Of a DNA stretch of 64,000 nt, positions 53,202 through 62,559 are shown piece by piece. The DNA lies in NCBI GenBank assembly GCA_946184615.1, contig CAMHFN010000013.1, forward strand, positions 1 to 64,000, read 5' to 3'. A program made the translations under genes and the position numbers. Within the stretch, counting starts at the first letter, position 1, and the number at the start of each line of letters is the position of its first letter. Source of the DNA: an uncultured Bacteroidales bacterium (GTDB lineage Bacteria > Bacteroidota > Bacteroidia > Bacteroidales > F082). The notes under the pieces were generated by a model, which saw only the letters and a list, made by a program, of their open reading frames with translations, was not told the origin of the DNA and made no database searches.

Positions 53202-55163
53202 TTATCGTCTTGCGTTTCTCATTTGTTGCTGTTGCGCCTTCTGCGCCGCTTCGAGTCGTTGTTGGAAACGTGATTTCTTCTGCGGTTTACGCTTGTTCTC
53301 CTCAATGGTAGCACGCACTTTATCCTCTTTGATCATCTTACGGAAGATAAACATCTGGATGAAAGTGATGATGTTGGCCAGCATATAGTAGTAGCTCAAT
53401 CCAGCAGAATAGCTGTTAAAGATACCCAGGAACATGATAGGCATGATGTACATCATAATCTTCATGCCTTTCATCTGCGGATTCGCCGTCGTGTCCATCT
53501 GCTTATTGTTCACATAGGTATAGATGAACGTGGTGATGGTCATCAGCAAACAGAAGAGGCTCACATGATCTCCGTAGAACGGGATATTAAACGGCAGATC
53601 CAAGATGCTATCGTAGGTGGAGAGGTCTTCCGCCCACAAGAAAGGCTGTTGACGCAACTCAATAGACGAGGGGAAGAAACGGAATACGGCAATGAGGATA
53701 GGAAATTGGAGCAACATGGGAATACATCCCGAGGTCGGACTTGCACCGGCCTGTCGCTGCAGCTCCATCACAGCCTGTTGTTTCTTCATGGCGTCTTCTT
53801 GTTTCGGGTACTTGGCCGCGATCTCCTCCATCTCGGGTTTCAGCACCCGCGTGATGGCCGACGACTTGTACGACTTGAATGCGATCGGGAACAGCAATAT
53901 CTTGATAAGGATGGTCAAGATTAGGATCACGATGCCATAGTTCCAGCCATACGAGCCCAACCAGTTGAACACATAAATGACACCATAGTTGATCCAACGG
54001 ATCAGGAAGAAGTTACCCACGTCGATTTGACGTTGAAGCTTCAGACCGTAACTCTTCAGGGTCTTGAAATGGTTAGGTCCGAAATAGAATGACATCGGGA
54101 ACTCATTGATTTCAGCGCTGGAGTTATAGGGGATTTCCAACCCCGCCGACATCGTCTTAAAGTATTTCGGATTGTTTGACCCATCCGTATTGACACCGAT
54201 TTTGGCACTACTGAATCCATTTTGGGCCACCAACACGTTACAGAAGAAACGTTCCTTGAACGACACCCAGTTGACGGAGGAGTTAATCGTCTCCTCTTTG
54301 TTCTTTCGGTCGTTGAGTCGGTCCACGTCTTTCTCAATCATTGACCTATAGTACACGGTGGTATTGATGAAACGGTCCACATCTTTCTCGTGTTGCAAGA
54401 GGTCGACCTGCCAATCCAGGTTCATATAGTTGACGTTGTTGGCAATCGCACCGTTCAATCCTACGGTTTTCAGGTTGAAACCAAGCATATAATTGTTGCT
54501 CGGGATGGCGTATGCGTATTCGAGATACTGGTTCTCGCTACGCTTACCGTTTGCATCATCGATATAGACACGCATGGAGAAATCCAGGGTCTCCCCTTCT
54601 CCCACCGTCAAGTCGCCCCCTTGGTACGGTTTGCCGTTCACAAAGGGTTGGAAATAGAGTTGGGAGGTGTTGATGATGCGATTATTCGAGAAGAACGACA
54701 GGTCGAAAATGGCGGTCTCGGGGTCAAAACTGATCAACGGCATGGAGTCGTACGTCTTATAGTCTTTCAGCTCCACCTGTTTGATAAACCCTCCCTTGTT
54801 GGAGAAGGTGATTCGTTGTAAGTCGTTTTCGACGGTCCATGTCTGTTCATCGCCATCAGAAGCGGAGGCGAAGACACCGAACTTGTCTCTACGCTGTTGA
54901 TATTGGGCTAAGGCCAAGGTCGCTGAATCCGTTGCTGTTTCAGGAACGACGAAAAGTTTCGCTGTATCCGCTACAGCTTGTTCCTTTTGTTCTTCGGCCA
55001 AACGGATTGAATCAAGGATGGCGGCCTCTTGGCGCGCCATCCTGATGGAATCCTGAATACGTTGTTGCTCCGCGATTTGCTCCTTGGTAGGTTGCATCCA
55101 CCACATCCACCCAAACAAAATCGCCGCAATGAGGATAAAACCAATTAGTGATGATTTATTCAT
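53202..55163 (-). CDS. yidC: membrane protein insertase YidC
   Basis: A 653-aa insertase for inner-membrane proteins. TM1 is at 5-22 (IGFILIAAILFGWMWWM), then a large periplasmic beta-super-sandwich (~90-360), and the core helices with ILIKILLFPIAFKSYKSSAITRVLKPEMEEI, GCIPMLLQFPILIAVFRFFP, and the last helix pair with YSAGLSYYYMLANIITFIQMF. The C-terminus is basic, Gln-rich and probably ribosome-binding. Longer than E. coli YidC (548 aa), as is usual in this phylum. Confidence 0.96.
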   Translation of the reverse strand: MNKSSLIGFILIAAILFGWMWWMQPTKEQIAEQQRIQDSIRMARQEAAILDSIRLAEEQKEQAVADTAKLFVVPETATDSATLALAQYQQRRDKFGVFASASDGDEQTWTVENDLQRITFSNKGGFIKQVELKDYKTYDSMPLISFDPETAIFDLSFFSNNRIINTSQLYFQPFVNGKPYQGGDLTVGEGETLDFSMRVYIDDANGKRSENQYLEYAYAIPSNNYMLGFNLKTVGLNGAIANNVNYMNLDWQVDLLQHEKDVDRFINTTVYYRSMIEKDVDRLNDRKNKEETINSSVNWVSFKERFFCNVLVAQNGFSSAKIGVNTDGSNNPKYFKTMSAGLEIPYNSSAEINEFPMSFYFGPNHFKTLKSYGLKLQRQIDVGNFFLIRWINYGVIYVFNWLGSYGWNYGIVILILTILIKILLFPIAFKSYKSSAITRVLKPEMEEIAAKYPKQEDAMKKQQAVMELQRQAGASPTSGCIPMLLQFPILIAVFRFFPSSIELRQQPFLWAEDLSTYDSILDLPFNIPFYGDHVSLFCLLMTITTFIYTYVNNKQMDTTANPQMKGMKIMMYIMPIMFLGIFNSYSAGLSYYYMLANIITFIQMFIFRKMIKEDKVRATIEENKRKPQKKSRFQQRLEAAQKAQQQQMRNARR

Positions 55164-55201
55164 CTAACTTCTTTCTTCTTACTTCTGTATTCTTTCTTCT
55201 T

Positions 55202-56650
55202 TTAATAATATCTGTAGCTCTTCACCTGTCCGATGTGGCGAGCAAGGCGAACCACTTGGTTGCTGTAGCCGAACTCGTTGTCGTACCACAGATAGAGGAT
55301 CACGGTCTTGCCATCGGCACTGACCTTGGTAGCGGGAGCATCGAAGATGCAGGCGCAGCTGTCGCCGATGCCGTCGCTCGACACGAATTCAGTGTTGTTG
55401 CTGAATCGGATCTGCTCGATGAGGTTACCCTCAAGGCAAGCCTTGCGGAAGCACTCATTGACTTCTTCGACGGTGGTCTCACGCTCAAGGTCGAGAGCAA
55501 GGACAGCCAGGGAGACATCTGGGGTAGGAACACGCACGGCGTTGCTCGTCAGTTTGCCTTTCAGTTCAGGAAGGGCTTTGGCAGCCGCCTTACCGGCACC
55601 TGTCTCAGTGATCACCATATTCAAAGCGGCTGAACGGCCACGACGCTCTTTCTTGTGGTAGTTGTCCAAGAGGTTTTGGTCGTTGGTATAGCTATGGATG
55701 GTCTCGATATGGCCTTTCACGATACCAAAATGGTTTTGCATGACCTGCAAGCCGGGCACGATGGCATTGGTGGTGCAGGAAGCGGCCGAGAAGATATGTT
55801 CATTTTCAAGGTCGAGGCTGTCCTGGTTGACACCATACACCACGTTCGGGATATCGCCTTTACCAGGAGCGGTAAGCAGTACTTTGGACACGCCTTTTGC
55901 TTGGAGGTGACGCGACAAGGACTCTCTATCGCGGAATGCACCCGTGTTATCAATCAACAGGGCATCATTAATGCCATATTGAGTGTAGTCGATATCTTCA
56001 GGGTTCTTGCCTTCAAGGAAGAGGATCTTTTGTCCGTTGACCATCATGGCGTTTTCCTCAATTAGGGGACGGCACACACCGTGGAAGTAGCCGTGTACGG
56101 AGTCGGTACGGAACAGGTTGATACGTTTGGCGATGTCTTCGGGGGAGTTTTTGCGAGTGACGATGGCGCGGACACGTAAAGCGGAGCCGTTGCCTGCCAT
56201 CTCGGTCATCTCACGGCAGAGGATACGGCCGATACGACCGAAACCGTAAAGGATGACATCTTGCACCTTGTTGCTACGCGGAAGGGCATCGATGATATAT
56301 CCAAGTTTATCACGCACAAAGGCGGTTACGTTGTTACCGTACTTCTCATGCTCATCAGTCCATTCTGAGTTCAGACGACCGATGTCGATACGAGCCGGAG
56401 CCAGATTCTCGGCAAGAAGGGCCTTGGCCAAGAGCAAAGAATCTTGAACACGGACGGGTTTACCCAAAACAGCTTCTGCACGAAGGTGTTTGTTGAGGAT
56501 CTTACCTGATCCACGGTTGACCAATAAGGAGCGCAGCAGAATCAGTTCCACCGACTTGTCATACCACAACCTTCCAACAATGTTGATCAGTTCATTAGCT
56601 GCTTTTTCATTTTCATTCCATGCTTTGAGCGAGCTTTCGTAATTATCCAT
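55202..56650 (-). CDS. gap: glyceraldehyde-3-phosphate dehydrogenase, N-extended form
   Basis: A 482-aa glycolytic enzyme. The catalytic region starts at ~132 (VILYGFGRIGRILCREM, NAD loop) and has SAASCTTNAIVPG with Cys292 as nucleophile and WYDNEFGYSNQVVRLARH at the end. The first ~130 residues form an extra helical domain (KAANELINIVGRLWYDKSVELILLRSLL) that is typical of the long GAPDH class found in Bacteroidota and some Proteobacteria. A -7 element lies 36 bp upstream. Confidence 0.94.
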   Translation of the reverse strand: MDNYESSLKAWNENEKAANELINIVGRLWYDKSVELILLRSLLVNRGSGKILNKHLRAEAVLGKPVRVQDSLLLAKALLAENLAPARIDIGRLNSEWTDEHEKYGNNVTAFVRDKLGYIIDALPRSNKVQDVILYGFGRIGRILCREMTEMAGNGSALRVRAIVTRKNSPEDIAKRINLFRTDSVHGYFHGVCRPLIEENAMMVNGQKILFLEGKNPEDIDYTQYGINDALLIDNTGAFRDRESLSRHLQAKGVSKVLLTAPGKGDIPNVVYGVNQDSLDLENEHIFSAASCTTNAIVPGLQVMQNHFGIVKGHIETIHSYTNDQNLLDNYHKKERRGRSAALNMVITETGAGKAAAKALPELKGKLTSNAVRVPTPDVSLAVLALDLERETTVEEVNECFRKACLEGNLIEQIRFSNNTEFVSSDGIGDSCACIFDAPATKVSADGKTVILYLWYDNEFGYSNQVVRLARHIGQVKSYRYY

Positions 56651-56685
56651 GATATTGATTTTTTGTTAATAATTTGATAGTTTTT

Positions 56686-56694
56686 GCAAAGGTA
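56686..56694 (-). promoter_or_regulatory. -7 element TACCTTTGC for gap
   Basis: GCAAAGGTA on the plus strand between the sigma-factor terminator and the gap start, 36 bp before the ATG. Confidence 0.6.
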
Positions 56695-56713
56695 GGAAAA
56701 AAACAGCTAGAAA

Positions 56714-56750
56714 AACAAACGGGGCAACAAAATAATTTGCCCCGTTTGTG
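56714..56750 (-). terminator. intrinsic terminator after the sigma-factor gene
   Basis: ACAAACGGGGCAA (56715-56727) pairs with TTGCCCCGTTTGT (56737-56749), 13 bp. On the minus strand the stem is followed by TTTTTCT. It separates the sigma-factor transcript from that of gap. Confidence 0.88.
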
Positions 56751-56771
56751 ATTTCAATCTGGCCCGACCGA

Positions 56772-57638
56772 TTATCGGTTCACATACATCTGATAAAGCG
56801 CCGAATTCGGATTGGTCTTCAAGCGTTTCAGTGCGCGGTCTCTGATTTGCCTCGTCCTTTCACGAGAAATGCCCAGATGATAGGCGATTTCATCGAGTGA
56901 GTACTCGCGTGCGGTGCCAATGCCATAGTACATGGTAAGCACCTGGCGTTCTTTTTCGGAAAGGGCTTTCAGAGAGCGCTGGATTGCCGTATTGTCCGAC
57001 TCATTCTCCACGGCTTCATCGGTAGCGATGGAATCTTGGTCGACATACACATCGAGGAAGCTGCCTTCATCGTCATCATCGAGAGGTGCATCGGTAGAGA
57101 TTTGGTGCATGTTCATACCCATCAGGTTACGGACTTTAGCCTCGGGGATGTCCAACTCTTTGGCCAGCTCCGCAGTCGTAGGCTTGCGCTGGTATTCCTG
57201 TTCAAGGATGGCGGCTGTCTTCTTCAGCTTACTGACGGCCCCCACTTGGTTAAGGGGCAAACGAATGGTGCGAGCCTGTTCCGCCACCGCTTGGAGGATG
57301 GACTGACGGATCCACCATACGGCGTAGGAGATGAACTTGAAGCCACGTGTCTCATCGAAACGTTGCGCAGCCTTGATGAGGCCCACGTTGCCTTCGTTAA
57401 TCAGGTCTTGCAGCGACAGTCCCTGATTTTGGTACTGTTTGGCTACGGAGACCACAAATCTGAGGTTTGCCTTGACCAGACGGTCAAGGGCTTGCTGGTC
57501 CCCAGCTTTGATGCGCTGAGCCAGTTCCACCTCTTCCTCAGGGGTGATCAGGCTCTCCTTCGCGATGTCCTGAAGGTACTTTTCCAAGGTCCCTGCATCG
57601 CGGTTGGTGATGGATTTAGAGATTTTCAGTTGTTTCAT
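56772..57638 (-). CDS. rpoD: primary RNA polymerase sigma factor (RpoD/SigA)
   Basis: A 288-aa sigma-70 factor. Region 1.2 DAGTLEKYLQDIAKESLITPEEEVELAQRI, region 2 NLRFVVSVAKQYQNQGLSLQDLINEGNVGLIKAAQRFDETRGFKFISYAVWWIRQSI, region 3 and region 4 DEIAYHLGISRERTRQIRDRALKRLK. It lacks region 1.1 and the non-conserved insert, as does the known Bacteroides primary sigma, which recognises TAnnTTTG. This matches the promoters in this window. Starts 24 bp after the HtrA stop. Confidence 0.96.
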   Translation of the reverse strand: MKQLKISKSITNRDAGTLEKYLQDIAKESLITPEEEVELAQRIKAGDQQALDRLVKANLRFVVSVAKQYQNQGLSLQDLINEGNVGLIKAAQRFDETRGFKFISYAVWWIRQSILQAVAEQARTIRLPLNQVGAVSKLKKTAAILEQEYQRKPTTAELAKELDIPEAKVRNLMGMNMHQISTDAPLDDDDEGSFLDVYVDQDSIATDEAVENESDNTAIQRSLKALSEKERQVLTMYYGIGTAREYSLDEIAYHLGISRERTRQIRDRALKRLKTNPNSALYQMYVNR

Positions 57639-57661
57639 AATCTTCTTTATTGTTGTTGAAT

Positions 57662-59140
57662 CTAGTTATAGTATTCAAAATTCATTCTCATCCCGTTCGG
57701 GTAGACCCCTTCGATATAGGTCCTACGCGTCCGGTTGCCAGCGAGGGCAGCTTCAAGGTCAGATTTTGACGAGACTGTCTTGCCGTTGATGGCGGTGATG
57801 ATGAAGCCTTCGACGTTGGCCCCTTGGAAAGCACCTTGGCGAATCTCCAAAATCTTAAGACCGCTGTTGATGCGCAGAGCATTCATTTCTTGTTTGCTGA
57901 TGGGTTGGAGTACCAGTCCCATGTCGGCATTGAAGAAACTCTCCCCTTTCTTGACCACGTCGGTTGATCCCGATTCATTGAGGAGAGAAACGGTATAAGT
58001 GCGTTTTTTCCCATCACGAATGATGTCGATATCCACTTTGTCGCCCGGACGGTACTGGTGTACCACTTCAAGCAATTGGGTAGTGGTATTCACTTCGCTT
58101 CCATTGATATTCGTCACCACGTCACCAGCTTTGATACCCGCTTTTTGTGCTGCACCGTCTTCGGTGAGTTGTTCCACATACACACCTTTGATTTCATTCA
58201 TCCCAGCTTTATCGGCGAGGTCGGCATTCATCTCCTGAGGATAGATTCCGATATAGGCACGTTGGGTCTCACCGTACATCAGCAGGTCGTCAACCACTTT
58301 ACGAACAATGTTGGAAGGGATGGCAAACGAATAGCCTTCGTAGGAGCCCGTGTGCGAGGCGATGGCAGCATTAATACCGATGAGCTCGCCGCGGGTGTTC
58401 ACCAAGGCTCCGCCGCTATTGCCACGGTTGACCGCAGCGTCGGTTTGGATAAACGACTCCACGTTGCTGCCTTCACCCAGGATGCCGATGTTGCGTGCTT
58501 TGGCACTGACAATGCCTGCCGTCACCGTAGAGGTCAAATTGAAGGGGTTGCCCACTGCTAAAACCCACTCTCCCACTCGAACCTTATCCGAGTCGCCAAA
58601 CACCAGATAGTCGAGTCCTTCACCCTCTACCTTAATCAAAGCCAGGTCGGCGGTCGGGTCGGTACCCACGATGGTAGCCTGTCGCACCACCTTATTATTA
58701 AAGGTGACTTCCACCTCATTGGCCCCTTCCACCACATGGTTATTGGTGACGATGTATCCATCAGGCGAGAGCACCACGCCGGAGCCATAGGCTACCATAG
58801 TGTTGCTTTGGCTTTGCCCAGGAATGCCGTAAAGATGTTCCAAGAAAGCTCCAAAGAAGTCATTATACGATGCACTTTTCTGGATGATGGTGGTCTTGAT
58901 ATGCACGACAGCGTTCACGCTAGCTTCAGCTGCATCAACGAAATCGGGGGTGTTTTCTGTCGGAAGAAATGCCGCACGATAGGTTGGAATCTCAGCTTGA
59001 GCCTGCTCTATTTCCGTGTTGTTTACTTGTTGGTTTTCCTCATTGGAGGAACTCATGTTACCGCACGATGCCATACCACATAGGGCCATAGCAACCGTGA
59101 CCACCCTAATAGGGGTCATCCACATTTTTTTCATCCACAT
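57662..59140 (-). CDS. HtrA/DegP-like serine protease, possibly lipoprotein
   Basis: A 492-aa periplasmic quality-control protease. The trypsin-like domain has His135 (NNHVVEG), Asp165 (TADLALIK) and Ser242 (RGNSGGAL). Two PDZ domains follow (~275-370 with GAQKAGIKAGDVVTNINGS, and ~400-492). The signal segment ends GMASC with Cys26 in a lipobox-like position, so it may be lipid-anchored rather than soluble. A second start three codons later (MKKMWM) is possible. It lies 24 bp before rpoD. Confidence 0.93.
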   Translation of the reverse strand: MWMKKMWMTPIRVVTVAMALCGMASCGNMSSSNEENQQVNNTEIEQAQAEIPTYRAAFLPTENTPDFVDAAEASVNAVVHIKTTIIQKSASYNDFFGAFLEHLYGIPGQSQSNTMVAYGSGVVLSPDGYIVTNNHVVEGANEVEVTFNNKVVRQATIVGTDPTADLALIKVEGEGLDYLVFGDSDKVRVGEWVLAVGNPFNLTSTVTAGIVSAKARNIGILGEGSNVESFIQTDAAVNRGNSGGALVNTRGELIGINAAIASHTGSYEGYSFAIPSNIVRKVVDDLLMYGETQRAYIGIYPQEMNADLADKAGMNEIKGVYVEQLTEDGAAQKAGIKAGDVVTNINGSEVNTTTQLLEVVHQYRPGDKVDIDIIRDGKKRTYTVSLLNESGSTDVVKKGESFFNADMGLVLQPISKQEMNALRINSGLKILEIRQGAFQGANVEGFIITAINGKTVSSKSDLEAALAGNRTRRTYIEGVYPNGMRMNFEYYN

Positions 59141-59210
59141 ATTTATTTACTTGTTTCGGTTTTCTAGTTACATTAATGCTTTTTTTCAACCTTTATTGCA
59201 TTAAAAAGCG

Positions 59211-59219
59211 TATTTTTGT
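59211..59219 (+). promoter_or_regulatory. -7 element TATTTTTGT for the GNAT/mltG unit
   Basis: TATTTTTGT lies 40 bp before the ATG at 59260. An ORF that starts earlier at 59176 would run through this element, which is why the later start is preferred. Confidence 0.5.
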
Positions 59220-59259
59220 CAAGAAAAAAGCGTTTAAAAGTAATCAAATAACATGCCAC

Positions 59260-59781
59260 ATGTTCATTTCTGACGGAAATATTTCACTACGGATGGCCGA
59301 ACCGGAAGATGCCCAACAGATCTATGAGTGGGAGAACGACCGCAGTGTGTGGCGGGTGAGCGAAACCAGCAGTCCCACCTCCCTATTTCAAGTGGAGCAG
59401 TTCCTGCTGGGCAACAGCGACTTGACAACCAACCGACAGCTCAGGTTGATGGTCCTATTGAAAAACATCGACCGTCCCATCGGGAGCATAGACTTGTTCG
59501 ACTTCGACCCCGTCAACAGTCGTATCGGCATTGGCATTCTCATCGAGAAAGACTATCGTGGCAGAGGCTATGCCACCACAGCACTTTCCCTTTGTCTCGA
59601 CTATCTCTTCCACGATGTCATGGTTCATCAGGCGCATTGCTTGATCGATGTACAAAACGAAGAGAGCCACAGGCTTTTCCATCGTCTTGGATTCAACGAA
59701 TGTGGATGCAGAAAAGAGTGGATAAGGACTCCTCAAGGCTACCTCGACGCTGTTTTTTACCAAAAAATCAATCCCTCATGA
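59260..59781 (+). CDS. GNAT-family N-acetyltransferase (RimJ/RimL-like)
   Basis: A 173-aa acetyltransferase. ISLRMAEPEDAQQIYEWEND is the usual start of the RimJ-type group, and the acetyl-CoA loop is IEKDYRGRGYATTALSLC (R/Q-x-x-G-x-G/A). LFHRLGFNECGCRKEWI closes the domain. The acceptor is unknown. The stop overlaps the start of mltG (ATGA-like), so the two are coupled. Confidence 0.9.
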   Translation: MFISDGNISLRMAEPEDAQQIYEWENDRSVWRVSETSSPTSLFQVEQFLLGNSDLTTNRQLRLMVLLKNIDRPIGSIDLFDFDPVNSRIGIGILIEKDYRGRGYATTALSLCLDYLFHDVMVHQAHCLIDVQNEESHRLFHRLGFNECGCRKEWIRTPQGYLDAVFYQKINPS

Positions 59782-60806
59782 AGAAAAAGAAACGTCTGAT
59801 TATCATTCTTGCCATAGTGTCATTCATTCTCATCGTTCTAGCCTTGGTTGGATTGCGGACTTACGGCATGTTGATGCGCTCGAATGTAATGACTCCTGAA
59901 GGCAAAGAGTTTTCTCTCTATGTCCCAACCGGTGCCGACTTCGAACAAATCAAGGATTCGTTGTATTCCCATAACCTAATCGTCAATAAGAAAAGTTTCG
60001 AGAATGCTGCCTCATACAAGGACTGCTCCCACCATATCCATCCCGGAAGATATGTCATAAAGCAAGGCATGAGCAACAACCAACTATGCAACATGCTAAG
60101 AGGTGGATTGCAAACACCTGTCAAAGTGACATTCAACAACATGCGCGATGTCAAAATGCTGGCAGGCCGTATCAGCACACAGATTGAAGCCGACTCGCTA
60201 CAACTCATGGAGTATCTCAGTAACAACGAACACTTGTCATCACTGGGCTTCAATTCAAAGACCCTACCCGCCTTGTTCTTACCCAACACATACGAGTTCT
60301 ATTGGAACACGGATGCTGCCCAGTTTGTGGACCGCATGAAGTCGGAATACGACAAATTCTGGAATCATGAGCGGCTCGACAAAGCCGAGACTCTGGGACT
60401 CTCTCCTATTCAAGTCAGCATTTTGGCTTCCATTGTGGACAAGGAGACCAACAAAACCGACGAGATGCCGAGGATTGCCGGGGTTTATCTGAACCGTTTG
60501 AGGAGTGGCTGGCTCTTACAAGCCGACCCCACTTTAGTCTTTGCTGTAGGTGATTTTACGTTGAAGAGAGTGCTCAACGTGCATAAGGAAGTGGAGTCCC
60601 CCTACAACACGTACAAATATCCCGGGTTGCCTCCTGGACCAATTTGCATCCCCTCTTTGGCATCAATTAATTCGGTTTTGAACGCAGAGAAACATAATTA
60701 TTATTATTTTTGCGCCAAAGAAGATTTTTCGGGCTACCACGTTTTCGCTAAGACATTGACAGAGCACAACCGTAACGCACAACGTTATCAAAAAGCCTTG
60801 AAGTAA
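59778..60806 (+). CDS. mltG: endolytic murein transglycosylase MltG
   Basis: A 342-aa inner-membrane enzyme that cuts nascent glycan strands in peptidoglycan. One N-terminal TM helix (~6-26), a LysM-like/YceG region, then the catalytic region with LASIVDKETNKTDEMPRIAGVYLNRL (the catalytic Glu in DKE) and LQADPTLVFA, NTYKYPGLPPGPICIPS. The length is normal. The ORF is open farther upstream in a different reading of the GNAT gene, but the ATG at 59778 is the family start. Confidence 0.94.
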   Translation: MKKKKRLIIILAIVSFILIVLALVGLRTYGMLMRSNVMTPEGKEFSLYVPTGADFEQIKDSLYSHNLIVNKKSFENAASYKDCSHHIHPGRYVIKQGMSNNQLCNMLRGGLQTPVKVTFNNMRDVKMLAGRISTQIEADSLQLMEYLSNNEHLSSLGFNSKTLPALFLPNTYEFYWNTDAAQFVDRMKSEYDKFWNHERLDKAETLGLSPIQVSILASIVDKETNKTDEMPRIAGVYLNRLRSGWLLQADPTLVFAVGDFTLKRVLNVHKEVESPYNTYKYPGLPPGPICIPSLASINSVLNAEKHNYYYFCAKEDFSGYHVFAKTLTEHNRNAQRYQKALK

Positions 60807-60822
60807 TTTAGAATATAGAGTT

Positions 60823-62559
60823 ATGAAAGCATTCAAAGCATACGACATCAGAGGAGAATGGGGCGTAGACCTCAACGAAGCCATTGCCTATCGAATTGGA
60901 TTTTTTTTACGCAGGATTCTTGATGTAGATACTGTTTTGGTAGGACGCGACATGCGTTTGTCGTCCGACACCTTTTTCGAGCAGTTAACCCGAGGCATCA
61001 CCGACAGTGGTGTGAATGTCGATGACATTGGTCTTTCCACTACCCCTATGGTCTACTGGAGCACGGCAAAATACGGTTATGACGCTTCCGTGATGATTAC
61101 CGCCTCACACAACCCGAAGAACCACAACGGATTGAAGATATCCAAAACCAACGCTCTTCCTGTAGGATACGACACGGGATTGAATCGCCTGGAGGCACTC
61201 GTGGAGAGCGACGAAGCTTGTGTCCCCGTTGAAAAGAAAGGGGTGATTCGGCATAAGGAGGTGAAGCAAGATTACCTTGCTTTTCAAAAGGGTTATATGG
61301 GAGATCTCTCCAACCTCAATATTGCCGTGGATTGCAGCAGTGGCATGTCGTCGCTTTTTGTCCACGAACTGATTGGCAATGCCCATTATGTCAACGACAC
61401 ACTCGATGGCAACTTCCCCAGCCATGAGCCCAACCCCTTGGAAGCCTCTAGCCAAGAGCAAATCAAGGCATTGGTAAAGAAGGAGAAGTGCGATATCGGG
61501 TTGCTTTTCGATGGCGATGCCGACCGCATCACCTTCATCGATGAATTGGGCAACTTCATTTCACCCGATTTGATGATTGCTTTCCTAGGCAACTATTTCC
61601 TAGGTGAAAGGAAAGAAAAAGGTATTGTGCTGCAGGACATTCGAAGCTCGCGTGCTATTCAGGAATACCTCAACCGTTACCAAGCCCGAGTGGAGACATG
61701 GCGAGTAGGTCGCGCCTATGCGGCATTGAAACTCCGCGAACTCGATGGCGTGTACGGAGGTGAATTGGCGGGACATTACTATTTCCGCGACTTCTACTAT
61801 TCCGATTCGGCCCTGTTTGCGGCATCCATCGTGCTTCGACTTCTGGCGGAGTTTAAACGCCAAGGCCGGACCATGAGTGACATCGTCAAGGAAATATCGC
61901 AGTACCACAATTCAGGAGAAATCAATTTCAAACTGGAGCGCAAACAGGAAGCGATGGATGCGGTGCGCGACTATTATACAGGGATTGAAAAACCAGAACG
62001 ATACCTCGACTTTGATGGATACCGCTTGGATTATCCCGATTGGTGGTTTAACATCAGACCCTCCAACACGGAGCCTTACCTTCGTTTCCTGGCAGAGGCT
62101 AAAGATGAGCATAAACTGAAAGAGGTGGTCAAAAAAGTGACCGACCTGGTTAAGACCTTTGCATGCCTTTTGCTACTATGCGTTCTCTTTGCCGGCTGTG
62201 GGCCAGATATAGCAAAGAGCCAAATTGCGTTAGACAAGGGAATTGAATTGATTCACAACGGTTCCCGATTTGCCGAAGCCGAAGAACAATTCACCTTAGC
62301 CATCAAATACGACCCTACAAACTACGAGGCCTACTATTATCGAGCCAGCACGAAGGTCAACCGTGGGATGTATAACGAAGCCATTCTCGATTATGAGAAA
62401 TCATTGGAAATTCGTCCGAACTACGCTGATGCTGAATTCGCCTTGGGAAGGATTTATTTCATCCTAAACGATTTCGATATGATGTGCTATTATTATCGGG
62501 CTGCCGAACGCGACGGGCGGGAGAACATGGACGACTTTGTTAGTAATTGCCCCCAATAA
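60823..62559 (+). CDS. phosphohexomutase fused to a lipoprotein-TPR module
   Basis: A 578-aa ORF. Residues 1-~444 are a phosphomannomutase/phosphoglucomutase: KAYDIRGEWG, the phosphoserine Ser95 in ITASHNP, the metal loop DGDADR (230-235), and a C-terminal domain with RPSNTEPYLR. Normal PMM/PGM would stop here. The frame continues into TFACLLLLCVLFAGC (Cys459), a lipoprotein signal peptide, then three TPR-like repeats (~465-560). A GTG at 62137 in the same frame could start a separate lipoprotein. Either a true fusion, or two genes whose first stop has been lost. The 3' end overlaps the convergent YwqK-like gene by 20 bp. Confidence 0.85.
   Translation: MKAFKAYDIRGEWGVDLNEAIAYRIGFFLRRILDVDTVLVGRDMRLSSDTFFEQLTRGITDSGVNVDDIGLSTTPMVYWSTAKYGYDASVMITASHNPKNHNGLKISKTNALPVGYDTGLNRLEALVESDEACVPVEKKGVIRHKEVKQDYLAFQKGYMGDLSNLNIAVDCSSGMSSLFVHELIGNAHYVNDTLDGNFPSHEPNPLEASSQEQIKALVKKEKCDIGLLFDGDADRITFIDELGNFISPDLMIAFLGNYFLGERKEKGIVLQDIRSSRAIQEYLNRYQARVETWRVGRAYAALKLRELDGVYGGELAGHYYFRDFYYSDSALFAASIVLRLLAEFKRQGRTMSDIVKEISQYHNSGEINFKLERKQEAMDAVRDYYTGIEKPERYLDFDGYRLDYPDWWFNIRPSNTEPYLRFLAEAKDEHKLKEVVKKVTDLVKTFACLLLLCVLFAGCGPDIAKSQIALDKGIELIHNGSRFAEAEEQFTLAIKYDPTNYEAYYYRASTKVNRGMYNEAILDYEKSLEIRPNYADAEFALGRIYFILNDFDMMCYYYRAAERDGRENMDDFVSNCPQ

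Noticed and set aside
59328-59777. N-terminal extension of MltG over the GNAT gene
   Set aside because: The extension is an out-of-frame reading of the acetyltransferase; MltG begins with its membrane anchor at 59778.
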